This document shows positions 1 to 6,233 of a stretch of DNA of 7,254 nucleotides, piece by piece. Every line of letters begins with the position of its first letter. Position 1 is the stretch's first letter. Location of the stretch: positions 1 through 7,254 of the forward strand of contig DKGN01000040.1 in NCBI GenBank assembly GCA_002453275.1, in the 5' to 3' direction. The notes below the pieces were generated by a model. It was not told the origin of the DNA, did no database searches, and was given only the letters and a program-made list of their open reading frames with translations. Made by a program: the position numbers and the translations under genes. This DNA comes from Caryophanales bacterium UBA6769. Lineage in GTDB: Bacteria > Bacillota > Bacilli > Bacillales > UBA6769.

Positions 1-118
1 GTTTAATATGACTCACTCTCTTTATCGTTTGCTTGAACAATCATGGATAGTACTTTAAAAAGATCGATAACCTTACTTTAAACTTTAGGTTCAGATTAAT
101 CAAACAACTATCATTCTA
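1..118. other. Upstream intergenic segment with no gene recognised
   Basis: AT-rich sequence ahead of the first promoter. The only open stretch is an 18-codon plus-strand run ending in TAA at 56-58, which could be the tail of a gene cut by the window edge but is too short to support. No terminator hairpin with a T-run is seen. Confidence 0.4.
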
Positions 119-147
119 TTGCAAACGAATAATTACTGTTGTATAGT
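119..147 (+). promoter_or_regulatory. Sigma-A promoter of the GntR/ABC operon
   Basis: A -35 element TTGCAA (119-124) and a -10 element TATAGT (142-147) are separated by 17 bp, close to the sigma-A consensus. The start point would fall near 154, about 37 nt ahead of the TTG start at 191. Because this promoter lies between 119 and 147, a start codon at 119 for the first gene is very unlikely. Confidence 0.7.
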
Positions 148-167
148 ACATTACATCAGTAATGTAC
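146..167. promoter_or_regulatory. Perfect inverted repeat, probable GntR operator
   Basis: GTACATTAC-ATCA-GTAATGTAC is a perfect 9-bp inverted repeat with a 4-bp centre. It covers the end of the -10 element and the predicted start point of the promoter at 119-147. A dimeric GntR regulator is the first gene of the operon, so autorepression by occlusion of RNA polymerase is the simplest reading. The motif differs from the published AGTGTA-type YtrA box of B. subtilis as I remember it, so the assignment rests on position and symmetry. Confidence 0.65.
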
Positions 168-173
168 CGGAGT

Positions 174-183
174 GGGAGGGGGT
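174..183 (+). promoter_or_regulatory. Ribosome binding site that fixes a TTG start at 191
   Basis: A purine-rich GGGAGGGGG run lies 7-8 nt before the TTG at 191 and no comparable site precedes the in-frame TTG at 119. It therefore decides the start of the GntR gene. Confidence 0.7.
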
Positions 184-190
184 ACTTTTT

Positions 191-577
191 TTGATAATAG
201 ACTCAAGCGGCTCAAAACCGCTCTACATACAAATAGCTGAATGGTTAGAAAATGAAATTTTGAGTGGAAAATTTCAAGATGATGATAAAATCTACTCTCA
301 ATATCAGCTTGCCGAAATGTTTAATATTAACCCGGCAACAGCTGCAAAAGGACTTAATCTCTTAGCAGATGAAAAAATTTTATATAAACAAAGAGGGCTT
401 GGGATGTTCATCATTGCAGGAGCTAAGGACGTGATTTTAGCCAAACGAAAAGATGAAACGTTGAAACGCCTTGTCCTTGACCTTGTAATTGAAGCGAGAC
501 GGCTCAATGTGCATGAAGAAGAATTACTTCAGATGATCCACGCGGCGATGTTAGCGAATGGGGGGAATGTAAAATGA
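191..577 (+). CDS. YtrA-subfamily GntR transcriptional regulator
   Basis: Predicted 128-residue DNA-binding repressor. The TTG at 191 was chosen because a strong ribosome binding site precedes it and because the resulting length matches YtrA-type regulators, which are about 120-130 residues. The N-terminus carries the GntR winged-helix fold: the family hallmark KPLYIQIAEWLENEIL (residues 9-24), a helix-turn-helix around 36-58 with the recognition part NPATAAKGLNLL, and a wing ending KQRGLGMFI (66-74). The C-terminal part (about 85-122) is a short helical tail, as in the YtrA subfamily, and lacks the large effector domain of FadR, HutC or MocR types. The stop overlaps the next ATG by 4 nt, so it is translationally coupled to the ABC ATPase. 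It probably represses its own operon through the palindrome at 146-167. The inducer cannot be read from sequence; family members sense cell-wall stress by unknown means. Confidence 0.9.
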   Translation: MIIDSSGSKPLYIQIAEWLENEILSGKFQDDDKIYSQYQLAEMFNINPATAAKGLNLLADEKILYKQRGLGMFIIAGAKDVILAKRKDETLKRLVLDLVIEARRLNVHEEELLQMIHAAMLANGGNVK

Positions 578-1485
578 CGGTCGTTGAATGTACGAATTTA
601 ACAAAAACGTATGGAAAAATGAAAGCAATTGATAATTTATCATTAACACTTGAGCGGGAGAAAATAACTGGTTTAATTGGACGCAACGGAGCGGGAAAAA
701 CGACATTGTTGAAAATGATAGTTGGTTTTTACTTGAAAACGACTGGTGAATTGAAAGTGTTCGATAAGGAACCATTTAATAGTCTTACTGTTTCGGCAAA
801 TAGTATATTTGTTCATGATGAAATGAGCTTTCCAACAACATTGAATTTACAAGAATTATTAGCGGAAGCGAGCCAATTTTATATAAACTGGGATACTCGA
901 CTTGCGAAAAAGTTGTTTGATTATTTTTCTTTTCCTCCTGCTCAATATCATCACAACTTATCAAAAGGAATGAAAAGTACATTCAATATGATTGTCGGAT
1001 TGGCGTCGCGGTGTCCATTAACAATCTTCGATGAGCCGACAACAGGGATGGATAAAGCTGTTCGGAGCGATTTTTACCGTGCGCTTTTAAAAGACTATTT
1101 GGCATATCCACGCACATTTATTATCTCGAGTCACCATTTAGACGAAGTTGAGCACTTACTTGAAGATGTTTTGTTATTAGATGAAGGAAAAGCCCTTCTG
1201 CATTTGCCGATGACAGAGTTGAAGGAGTGGGCAATCGGGGTTCAGGGGGATGCGGTTCTAATCGAAGAATGGGTGAAAAGTGAAGATATTATTCATACGA
1301 AAAGCGTTGGAAGCGACCAACGATATGCTGTTGTGAAAAATCATGTAACCGAGAAGGATTTGTATCGGGCTAAGCTTGAAGGACTCGTCGTCTCTGAAGT
1401 GTCTCCAAGCGATTTGTGTGTATATTTGACGAGTAAGCATCAAGGGGGAATTGACGATGTCTTTCGTAACGACGAATCTAGCTAA
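574..1485 (+). CDS. ABC transporter ATP-binding protein, YtrB-like
   Basis: A 303-residue cytoplasmic ATPase that should power the membrane protein encoded next. Visible motifs are Walker A GRNGAGKT (36-43), signature-like LSKGMKS (129-135) in place of LSGGQ, Walker B LTIFDEP (149-155) with catalytic E154, and the switch histidine H187 in SSHHLDE. The SKGM signature is usual for this exporter-type branch. The Q-loop glutamine is not obvious: the region FVHDEM (79-84) has His or Asp where Gln is expected. About 85 residues follow the nucleotide-binding domain, which is normal for YtrB or BcrA-like proteins. The ATG overlaps the GntR stop (ATGA), with GGGGGA upstream. Its partners are the membrane protein at 1457 and perhaps the 2203 protein. 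Export, lipid-linked substrate handling or signalling are all possible. The substrate is unknown. Confidence 0.92.
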   Translation: MTVVECTNLTKTYGKMKAIDNLSLTLEREKITGLIGRNGAGKTTLLKMIVGFYLKTTGELKVFDKEPFNSLTVSANSIFVHDEMSFPTTLNLQELLAEASQFYINWDTRLAKKLFDYFSFPPAQYHHNLSKGMKSTFNMIVGLASRCPLTIFDEPTTGMDKAVRSDFYRALLKDYLAYPRTFIISSHHLDEVEHLLEDVLLLDEGKALLHLPMTELKEWAIGVQGDAVLIEEWVKSEDIIHTKSVGSDQRYAVVKNHVTEKDLYRAKLEGLVVSEVSPSDLCVYLTSKHQGGIDDVFRNDESS

Positions 1486-2200
1486 ACTAATACAAAAGCA
1501 AACAGCATTTAAACTGAAAGCCTACTATAGTGTCTTTACGACGTTAATATTGCTCCAGCTTGTTGCCATTCTATTTTCATTTAATGCAATTGAAATGACC
1601 GGGGGCGGGACGAATACGGTTTCCATATATATAAATTATTATTCGGCAGATATCGTCATTATTTTTACGATGTTGTGGTCGTTTATTACAGCAATCCTCA
1701 TTACGACAAGAGCTTACCGAAATGATGAGTTTACCTTTGTGACGAATCGTGTGAGTAGCAATCTATCTAACATTAATTTTCTCCTTATTGCCAGTCTAGT
1801 CGGAGGTATAACAGCCTTGCTTTCTCGTTACATCCCACGCGTAATCATGTATTACACGCTTAATATTGCCCCAGTTAAACCAAGCATTGTATCTGAAACG
1901 GGCTCTGAACTTTTAGTTGGTATTTTAGCTACAATCCTGTATGTTTTACTATTTAGCGCAATCGGATATTTTTCTGGAATGCTCGTGCAGTTGCATAAAG
2001 TGTTTATCGTCCTATTACCTGCAGCATATATTGGTTTCCTGTACTTAGGAGGAAAAATACGGAATAATGAAGGTAATGCGGTAATTGAATTTTTTGGGGA
2101 TGAATCATCATTCGTAATTTTCATAATAAAAATACTTGTCATTACAGCCCTCCTATTCGGAAGTGCGACAGCTTTGTCCAATCGATTGGAGGTTAAATAA
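1457..2200 (+). CDS. Six-helix membrane protein, probable ABC permease subunit
   Basis: A 247-residue integral membrane protein with six hydrophobic segments at about 24-43, 65-84, 107-126, 151-176, 181-199 and 218-240. This is the topology expected of an ABC-2-type permease. I chose the ATG at 1457 over an in-frame TTG at 1451 because the GGGGGA at 1444-1449 is 7 nt from the ATG but only 1 nt from the TTG. The gene begins 29 nt inside the end of the ATPase gene, so the two are coupled, and this position is the main evidence that it is the transmembrane partner. I do not recognise a named family from the residues. It is shorter than the B. subtilis YtrC and YtrD proteins. A homodimer with two copies of the ATPase is a reasonable inference. 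There is no signal peptide or large extracytoplasmic domain. Confidence 0.8.
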   Translation: MSFVTTNLAKLIQKQTAFKLKAYYSVFTTLILLQLVAILFSFNAIEMTGGGTNTVSIYINYYSADIVIIFTMLWSFITAILITTRAYRNDEFTFVTNRVSSNLSNINFLLIASLVGGITALLSRYIPRVIMYYTLNIAPVKPSIVSETGSELLVGILATILYVLLFSAIGYFSGMLVQLHKVFIVLLPAAYIGFLYLGGKIRNNEGNAVIEFFGDESSFVIFIIKILVITALLFGSATALSNRLEVK

Positions 2201-2202
2201 TA

Positions 2203-2898
2203 ATGGGCCTTACCGTACTGATTATTTTATTTGGCGTCGGGGCGTTGGTCTTTTACTTAGCGAAAAAAAGTATGAACAAAAAGTTTACAAGACTAGTTTT
2301 TATTGGATATATTGCTGTTCTCTGCTTATCGTTTGGAATTTATGAGTTTGGAATAAGCAAAAAAATTACTGTTTTCCAACTGAACAAGGTGAATAACGTA
2401 GAGAAGGAATTACAAACGTTTTATGACTCACTTTATGAAGGAAAAATTGAAGAGATTGACCAAAGTTACGTCTATGAGGAAATGGAAGTAGATTATAAAT
2501 CTAACAAACTTTTCATGAAAACGAACCAAATTGAAAACGGTATCGGTTTTCCAATAATTGTTGATAGAAAAACGTCAAACGATCATAAAATTGAAATCAC
2601 GTATTATCGAACGCAACCAGCAACTGATAAGCCGAATATCATGAAAGATGTTAAACCACTTCAATGGTCATGGGAGGATGAGACATTAACATTAAATATT
2701 CCGAAGGAGATGGAATTTAACGTCGCAACGATTAAAAAGGAATTTCCAATTGTACAGTTTTACGGGGACTATCGGCGAATTGAAGTGAATCCGACAGCCA
2801 TTATAGGTGAAGAGGCACTCTATTTACTAGTTCCGAAGGATTTGGAAATTGTAGCAGGAGCGGAAATCTATATAGACTATGTCGGGGAAGAAGAGTAA
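2203..2898 (+). CDS. Two-helix membrane protein with extracytoplasmic domain, function unknown
   Basis: A 231-residue protein that I do not recognise. Helices at about 2-20 and 31-50, joined by a lysine-rich loop (KKSMNKKFTR), imply that both ends lie on the same side. With the positively charged loop inside, the C-terminal 180 residues should be outside. That domain is polar, begins with a helical stretch (about 65-85, NVEKELQTFYDSLYEGKIEE) and then looks beta-rich. It has no cysteines or obvious catalytic motif and ends acidic (VGEEE). GGAGGT at 2188-2193 lies 9 nt before the ATG, and the gap to the permease stop is 2 nt, so it is the last gene of the four-gene operon, just before the terminator. 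From context it could be a substrate-binding, sensing or assembly partner of the ABC transporter. That role is inference only. Confidence 0.8.
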   Translation: MGLTVLIILFGVGALVFYLAKKSMNKKFTRLVFIGYIAVLCLSFGIYEFGISKKITVFQLNKVNNVEKELQTFYDSLYEGKIEEIDQSYVYEEMEVDYKSNKLFMKTNQIENGIGFPIIVDRKTSNDHKIEITYYRTQPATDKPNIMKDVKPLQWSWEDETLTLNIPKEMEFNVATIKKEFPIVQFYGDYRRIEVNPTAIIGEEALYLLVPKDLEIVAGAEIYIDYVGEEE

Positions 2899-2902
2899 TT
2901 AA

Positions 2903-2937
2903 AAAAGGCTTGTCCAATGACGTTGGATGAGCCTTTT
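2903..2937. terminator. Bidirectional rho-independent terminator
   Basis: A 15-bp stem, AAAAGGCTTGTCCAA pairing with TTGGATGAGCCTTTT, including two G-T wobbles, closes a 5-nt loop (TGACG). It starts 4 nt after the stop of the 2203 gene and ends in TTTT on the plus strand. On the minus strand it ends in six T's (complement of 2901-2906), so it can also terminate the convergent gene that ends at 2974. Confidence 0.88.
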
Positions 2938-2973
2938 ATACTTTTCTAGGTCTAAGCATCCGAGCATACCAAC

Positions 2974-3342
2974 TTATGCGAATTTTAATTTCGCTTCATG
3001 TTCTGTCGTTCTAACGGAGAGAACTTCTATCACTTTCTGTTGTTCTGCTTGAACCTTGACGATTCGCTTTACCTCTTCGCGAGTTTCTTCGGCAATTTGG
3101 TTCACGGTATTTAACTCTTGTTTTGTCTCGATAATCGTCTTTTTAATATATGGGATCTCCTCTACATCCTTTTTCGTTGCCATTGTGTTTCTAACATCAG
3201 CTAGCTCATCAGCCATCGTTTTTCGGATATCAGCAAACTCATTAGCCATCGTATGTCTAATTTCTGTAACTTCTTCTTTCGTCGCCATCGTATTCTCGAT
3301 GTGGGATAGTCTATCTAAAATTTGCTTTAAAAGTTTTTCCAA
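2974..3342 (-). CDS. Small coiled-coil protein with 11-residue repeats
   Basis: A 122-residue, probably cytoplasmic protein of unknown function that is predicted to be almost entirely alpha-helical. The start is taken as TTG at 3342-3340 because GGGGAGGTG (3357-3349) lies just before it. The ATG at 3366 would place that ribosome binding site inside the gene. After a short leader helix (EKLLKQILDRLSHIE) come four repeats beginning with TMA at residues 18, 31, 42 and 53, spaced 13, 11 and 11. A charged coiled coil rich in E, K and Q follows (about 65-108), then a tail with TEHEAKLKFA. There is no membrane segment, cysteine or enzyme motif. It resembles the short repetitive coiled-coil proteins often seen in Bacillus genomes and phages. 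It has its own promoter and shares the terminator at 2903-2937. A scaffold or partner-binding role is only a guess. Confidence 0.75.
   Translation of the reverse strand: MEKLLKQILDRLSHIENTMATKEEVTEIRHTMANEFADIRKTMADELADVRNTMATKKDVEEIPYIKKTIIETKQELNTVNQIAEETREEVKRIVKVQAEQQKVIEVLSVRTTEHEAKLKFA
3154..3294 (-). repeat. Tandem hendecad-coding repeats
   Basis: Codes for four related units, NTMATKEEVTEIR, HTMANEFADIR, KTMADELADVR and NTMATKKDVEEI. The last three are in an exact 33-bp register. The 11-residue period is the hendecad, which gives a nearly straight coiled coil. The similarity at DNA level (recurring GCCATCGT on the plus strand) suggests growth by duplication. Confidence 0.75.
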
Positions 3343-3390
3343 AATATTCACCTCCCCTCGTCTCATGTGTATCGTTTTATCAATGCACTT

Positions 3391-3421
3391 ATTATATCAT
3401 GAACAAAAGGTGAGTTCGCAA
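3391..3421 (-). promoter_or_regulatory. Promoter of the coiled-coil gene (extended -10)
   Basis: Read on the minus strand, TGATATAAT (complement of 3391-3399) is a perfect -10 with the extended TGn element. A weak -35, TTGCGA (complement of 3416-3421), is 19 bp away. The extended -10 could compensate for the long spacing. The start point would be near 3384, about 42 nt before the TTG start. Confidence 0.65.
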
Positions 3422-3433
3422 AGAAGCGAAAGG

Positions 3434-3461
3434 AACATACGTTCTAACCCAATTGTATGTT
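3434..3461. promoter_or_regulatory. Inverted repeat midway between divergent promoters
   Basis: AACATAC-N14-GTATGTT, perfect 7-bp arms. Its centre (about 3447) lies some 62-64 bp from the predicted start points of both flanking promoters. It does not match the TNACA-N4-TGTAA BceR-type box. A regulator site is possible, but the cognate protein is unknown. Confidence 0.4.
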
Positions 3462-3474
3462 AGTTACCAAAAAA

Positions 3475-3503
3475 TTGCAACATCTATATTTTCTTTATAC
3501 AAT
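3475..3503 (+). promoter_or_regulatory. Sigma-A promoter of the two-component operon
   Basis: TTGCAA (3475-3480) and TACAAT (3498-3503) are separated by 17 bp. The start point would be near 3510, leaving a leader of about 27 nt with GAGGG (3523-3527) before the ATG at 3537. The good consensus match suggests basal expression of regulator and kinase. Confidence 0.7.
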
Positions 3504-3536
3504 CGGTAAAGAAATAGGGAATGAGGGAAAAGAACG

Positions 3537-4247
3537 ATGTCGAAAATTATGCTTGTTGAAGATGATCCGAAGCTTGCTAACCTATTACGTGAGCATTTAA
3601 TTAAATATGGCTATGATGTCGTACTAACAGAAAAATTTGATAAAGTGTTGGATTTTTTCATTAAGGAGAAGCCCGATCTTGTTTTATTAGATGTTAATTT
3701 ACCGAGTTATGATGGCTTTTACTGGTGCAGGCAGATACGACAAGTCTCAACGTGTCCGATTTTATTTATTTCAGCACGAGATGGGGAAATGGATCAAGTA
3801 ATGGCGCTAGAGAATGGCGCGGATGACTACATTACAAAACCATTTCATTATGATGTTGTAACGGCAAAAATTGGCAGCAACTTGCGAAGGGCCTACGGTG
3901 AATATGCGCTTAAAATTGAGGAGCGTACCGTTGAACAATCAGGTCTCATTCTATACCCAGAGCGGATGGAACTTCATTATCGCGAGACAAACGTTGCCGT
4001 TACAAAGAAGGAAGCAATTTTACTTGAAATGTTACTTACTCGCATGCCACGTGTCATCACTCGAGAAAACTTGTTAGAAAAGCTTTGGGATGATCAATCC
4101 TTTGTAGATGAAAATACATTAAACGTGAATGTGACGCGTGTGCGCAAAAAACTCCAACACGTTGGAATTGACCATGCGATTGAGACAATTCGTGGAGAAG
4201 GCTATCGACTCGTACAGACATGGGAAAAGGGAGAAAGCGAGACATGA
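3537..4247 (+). CDS. bceR: BceR-type response regulator (OmpR family)
   Basis: A 236-residue two-domain regulator. The receiver domain (about 1-115) has the acidic pocket E8, D9 and D10, phospho-acceptor D52 in LVLLDVNLP, conserved S79 in FISARDG and K101 in TKPF, so it should be phosphorylated normally. The C-terminal OmpR/PhoB winged helix (about 130-230) includes the recognition region NVNVTRVRKKL and the wing ending ETIRGEGYRLV. The gene overlaps the kinase by 4 nt (ATGA). The kinase type and the downstream bceA-type ATPase place it in the BceRS family, which activates transporters that protect against bacitracin and other peptide antibiotics. The box at 6421-6436 is its likely target. 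B. subtilis has several paralogues (BceR, PsdR, YxdJ) and sequence alone does not tell me which is the true orthologue, so the symbol denotes the type. Confidence 0.9.
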   Translation: MSKIMLVEDDPKLANLLREHLIKYGYDVVLTEKFDKVLDFFIKEKPDLVLLDVNLPSYDGFYWCRQIRQVSTCPILFISARDGEMDQVMALENGADDYITKPFHYDVVTAKIGSNLRRAYGEYALKIEERTVEQSGLILYPERMELHYRETNVAVTKKEAILLEMLLTRMPRVITRENLLEKLWDDQSFVDENTLNVNVTRVRKKLQHVGIDHAIETIRGEGYRLVQTWEKGESET

Positions 4248-5281
4248 AGCTTTTTTTACGTGAGCATCTTCCATTAATTATCATGACGTTCATCCAGCTT
4301 TTAGCTGTTATTCTTGTTTTCTGGCTTGATGGCTACAATCGACTTCCTGTTGCTTCTTACGCTTTATTTATAGGACTATGTATTTTTATTAGTTATCTCG
4401 TTTATCGCTATATTAGTCATAAAGCTTTTTATACGCGATTATCAGCAGATCTTGAACGATTAGAAGATTTAAATCAATCGTACGGAAATACACCGTTGTC
4501 TATCGCGCTTAGTCAGCTTTTTAAAAAGCAGTACGCTCACTATATCGAAAGGCTAAGCAAGTCCAATCAACAACGGAGTGATCATTTAACGTTTATTAAT
4601 CAATGGGTTCATCAGATGAAAACCCCGTTATCCGTTATTGAATTGACTGTGCAAGAAGAAGATGATGAACGGTTCGTTAGTATTCGTGAAGAAGTAGATA
4701 AAATTGAGAAGGGACTCGAGATGGTGCTATATGCTGCTCGCCTAGAGGTCTTCGAGCATGACTTTCAAGTACAACCTGTTTCACTAAAAAACATCGTTTC
4801 GCAAGCAATTCATGAAAACAAGCGTCTTTTTATTAAAAATCACGTTTATCCTGAAATGAAGATCGATGAAACTCTCGTCGTTGAATCAGATGAAAAATGG
4901 CTTACGTTCATCCTCAATCAACTCATCACGAACGCAGTGAAGTATTCAACAGGAAAGAGTGATAAGCTCAGTATCGTTGGGTTTTCAGATGGAAAAAAAG
5001 CAAGCATCGAAGTCCGTGATCAAGGTGTTGGAATTCCAAAATCAGATGTTAGACGTGTTTTTAATCCCTTTTACACTGGTGAAAATGGTAGGGTGTATCG
5101 TGAATCGACAGGCATGGGCTTATATCTTGTGAAGGAAGTATGCACGAAGCTAGGCCATTATGTTGAACTTGAATCTGAAGTCGGCATTGGCACAACGATG
5201 CGTGTGATATTTTCAACTGACCATTCAAGTCTTACAAATGGGTTATATACGGAAAAACGGTCAGTTAATAAAAAGGCATGA
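4244..5281 (+). CDS. bceS: BceS-type intramembrane-sensing histidine kinase
   Basis: A 345-residue membrane kinase. The ATG at 4244, overlapping the regulator stop as ATGA, gives the canonical short N-terminus. An in-frame ATG at 4220 would add eight charged residues and lengthen the overlap. Two helices (about 9-28 and 37-55) flank a loop of fewer than ten residues (DGYNRLP), so there is no external sensor domain. This is the hallmark of intramembrane-sensing kinases that take their signal from a BceAB-type transporter. The cytoplasmic part has the H-box WVHQMKTPLS with phospho-accepting H123, N-box NQLITNAVKYS with N230, D-box DQGVGIP (259-265) and G-box TGMGLYLV (289-296). All catalytic motifs are intact. 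The C-terminal tail, about 20 residues past the ATPase core, is unremarkable. The transporter normally lies directly downstream, but here about 1.2 kb intervenes. Confidence 0.92.
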   Translation: MKLFLREHLPLIIMTFIQLLAVILVFWLDGYNRLPVASYALFIGLCIFISYLVYRYISHKAFYTRLSADLERLEDLNQSYGNTPLSIALSQLFKKQYAHYIERLSKSNQQRSDHLTFINQWVHQMKTPLSVIELTVQEEDDERFVSIREEVDKIEKGLEMVLYAARLEVFEHDFQVQPVSLKNIVSQAIHENKRLFIKNHVYPEMKIDETLVVESDEKWLTFILNQLITNAVKYSTGKSDKLSIVGFSDGKKASIEVRDQGVGIPKSDVRRVFNPFYTGENGRVYRESTGMGLYLVKEVCTKLGHYVELESEVGIGTTMRVIFSTDHSSLTNGLYTEKRSVNKKA

Positions 5282-5282
5282 A

Positions 5283-5494
5283 GGTGGGACACCTGTCGTC
5301 AATTCGAATGATGTTGACGAAAAAACTACATATAAAGTTGAGGATTATAAAAAAATGTGAAAACCTTAACTATAGAATGTCTTTGCTGCTTTAATGGAAA
5401 AAGGTCCACAAAGTCAACAAGGTGTAAGAGGTCCAGTAGAATCAACTTACGTATACACGAATACGATAAGATGATGGAAATGGTGGGGGATTAA
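5283..5494 (+). pseudogene. Decayed gene fragment of unknown origin
   Basis: This stretch has no intact gene but does contain short protein-like pieces in shifting frames. Frame A (5283-5360) reads GGTPVVNSNDVDEKTTYKVE and then stops at TGA. Frame B (5376-5474) reads NVFAALMEKGPQSQQGVRGP and continues with VESTYVYT before a TGA. Frame C (from about 5459) reads EYDKMMEMVGD and ends at a natural-looking TAA at 5492-5494. Joined across two small frameshifts, these would form the C-terminal 65-70 residues of one protein. No start codon with a ribosome binding site is present at the 5' end, so the front appears to have been lost at the junction with the kinase gene. I cannot name the family. Chance coding potential is possible but less likely, given the coherent residue composition. 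Confidence 0.5.
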
Positions 5495-5508
5495 GCAAAA
5501 AATAATTA

Positions 5509-5537
5509 TTGAAAATTGAATTTTAGTTTGTTAAAGT
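5509..5537 (+). promoter_or_regulatory. Probable sigma-A promoter of the lipoprotein gene
   Basis: TTGAAA (5509-5514) and TAAAGT (5532-5537) with 17-bp spacing. The start point would be near 5544, about 25 nt ahead of the ATG. The region is very AT-rich, so chance matches are possible. Confidence 0.45.
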
Positions 5538-5568
5538 AGACACATTCAAAAAAATAAGGGAGGAAATC

Positions 5569-6183
5569 ATGAACCGAATCTCAATAACTACAATATTAAT
5601 TTTATCTATTATATGGACACTTGGAGCATGTAGTGATAAAGATGCATCAAATGATAATAATTTAGCAGAAAACACGGAAAACAATTCTTCAGAGGAAGAT
5701 TCTTCGGAAAAAGATGATGACTTGAAATCGCTTCTTAAATCCATTGAAGAGGCTGACGATCAACTTGACCTAGCAATAGGAGATACTGGTTCATTTGTCA
5801 CAACTTTAGGAAATTATGATATGACTGTTACAGCTGCAGAATCAAAGGGCTATGAGTTTGAAGGCATTGAATCAGAGCTTGATGATTGGATTTTATTAGA
5901 TGTTACTATCAAAAATACAAGCGACAAATCATTAAACGCGGAAGACCTTATGAGTTCTATGGAGTTGACCGAGGACCTGGAAGGTTCCGGTTATATGGAT
6001 TCGTCAGGTGCATTTGATAGTGTTGAAGATTTTCAAGGAGAGATTGAACCAGGTAAAGAACAGTCTGCACAATTTATCGCATATGCCTATGACGCTAATA
6101 CGTACTACTTTCGCAAAAGTTCAGGAAATGTAGCGGGTGGAAGTAGTAATCAAGTGATTTGGAATATAAATATAAATGAATAA
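5569..6183 (+). CDS. Lipoprotein with DUF4352-like domain
   Basis: A 204-residue surface lipoprotein. The signal peptide MNRISITTILILSIIWTLGA is followed by C21, giving the lipobox LGAC. After lipidation and cleavage the protein would be anchored to the outer face of the membrane with Ser at +2. Residues about 23-58 form a low-complexity Asn/Glu/Asp/Ser linker, probably spanning the wall. The rest (about 68-204) resembles DUF4352-type immunoglobulin-like domains, with the typical SELDDWILLDVTIKNTSDKS segment, a GEIEPGKEQSAQFI segment and the final SSNQVIW strand. The ATG follows AAGGGAGGA by 5 nt. It has its own promoter and terminator, so it is a single-gene unit inserted between the kinase and its transporter. 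No ligand is known for the family that I can cite. A role in peptide binding or envelope stress would be inference from position. Confidence 0.85.
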   Translation: MNRISITTILILSIIWTLGACSDKDASNDNNLAENTENNSSEEDSSEKDDDLKSLLKSIEEADDQLDLAIGDTGSFVTTLGNYDMTVTAAESKGYEFEGIESELDDWILLDVTIKNTSDKSLNAEDLMSSMELTEDLEGSGYMDSSGAFDSVEDFQGEIEPGKEQSAQFIAYAYDANTYYFRKSSGNVAGGSSNQVIWNININE

Positions 6184-6233
6184 ATAAATTTTGCTTGCTT
6201 TTTAAGTCATCTCTTATAAGGTGCTTTTCAATC

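Noticed and set aside
2..58. 18-codon open stretch that could be the tail of an upstream gene
   Set aside because: Too short to support, with no terminator after it.
64..90. Inverted repeat AACCT/AGGTT around an A/T-rich centre
   Set aside because: Only 5-bp arms with a long spacer and no T-run. Expected by chance in AT-rich DNA.
119..190. Longer N-terminus of the GntR gene from a TTG at 119
   Set aside because: It would begin inside the -35 element, lacks a ribosome binding site, and adds 24 residues not expected for the YtrA family.
1852..2181. Minus-strand open frame of 109 codons
   Set aside because: Lies entirely opposite the permease gene, with no promoter or ribosome binding site.
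3415..3430. Inverted repeat TTCGC-AAAGAA-GCGAA over the coiled-coil gene -35
   Set aside because: Short arms and no supporting context. Kept only as a possible chance repeat.
3056..3463. Plus-strand open frame of 135 codons
   Set aside because: It is antisense to the coiled-coil gene, crosses its promoter, and has no ribosome binding site. Its Ser/Val-rich composition is a shadow of the repeats.
4220..4243. Earlier ATG start for the histidine kinase
   Set aside because: It gives an unusual charged extension and a longer overlap. The ATGA junction at 4244 is the standard coupled start with AGGGAG upstream.
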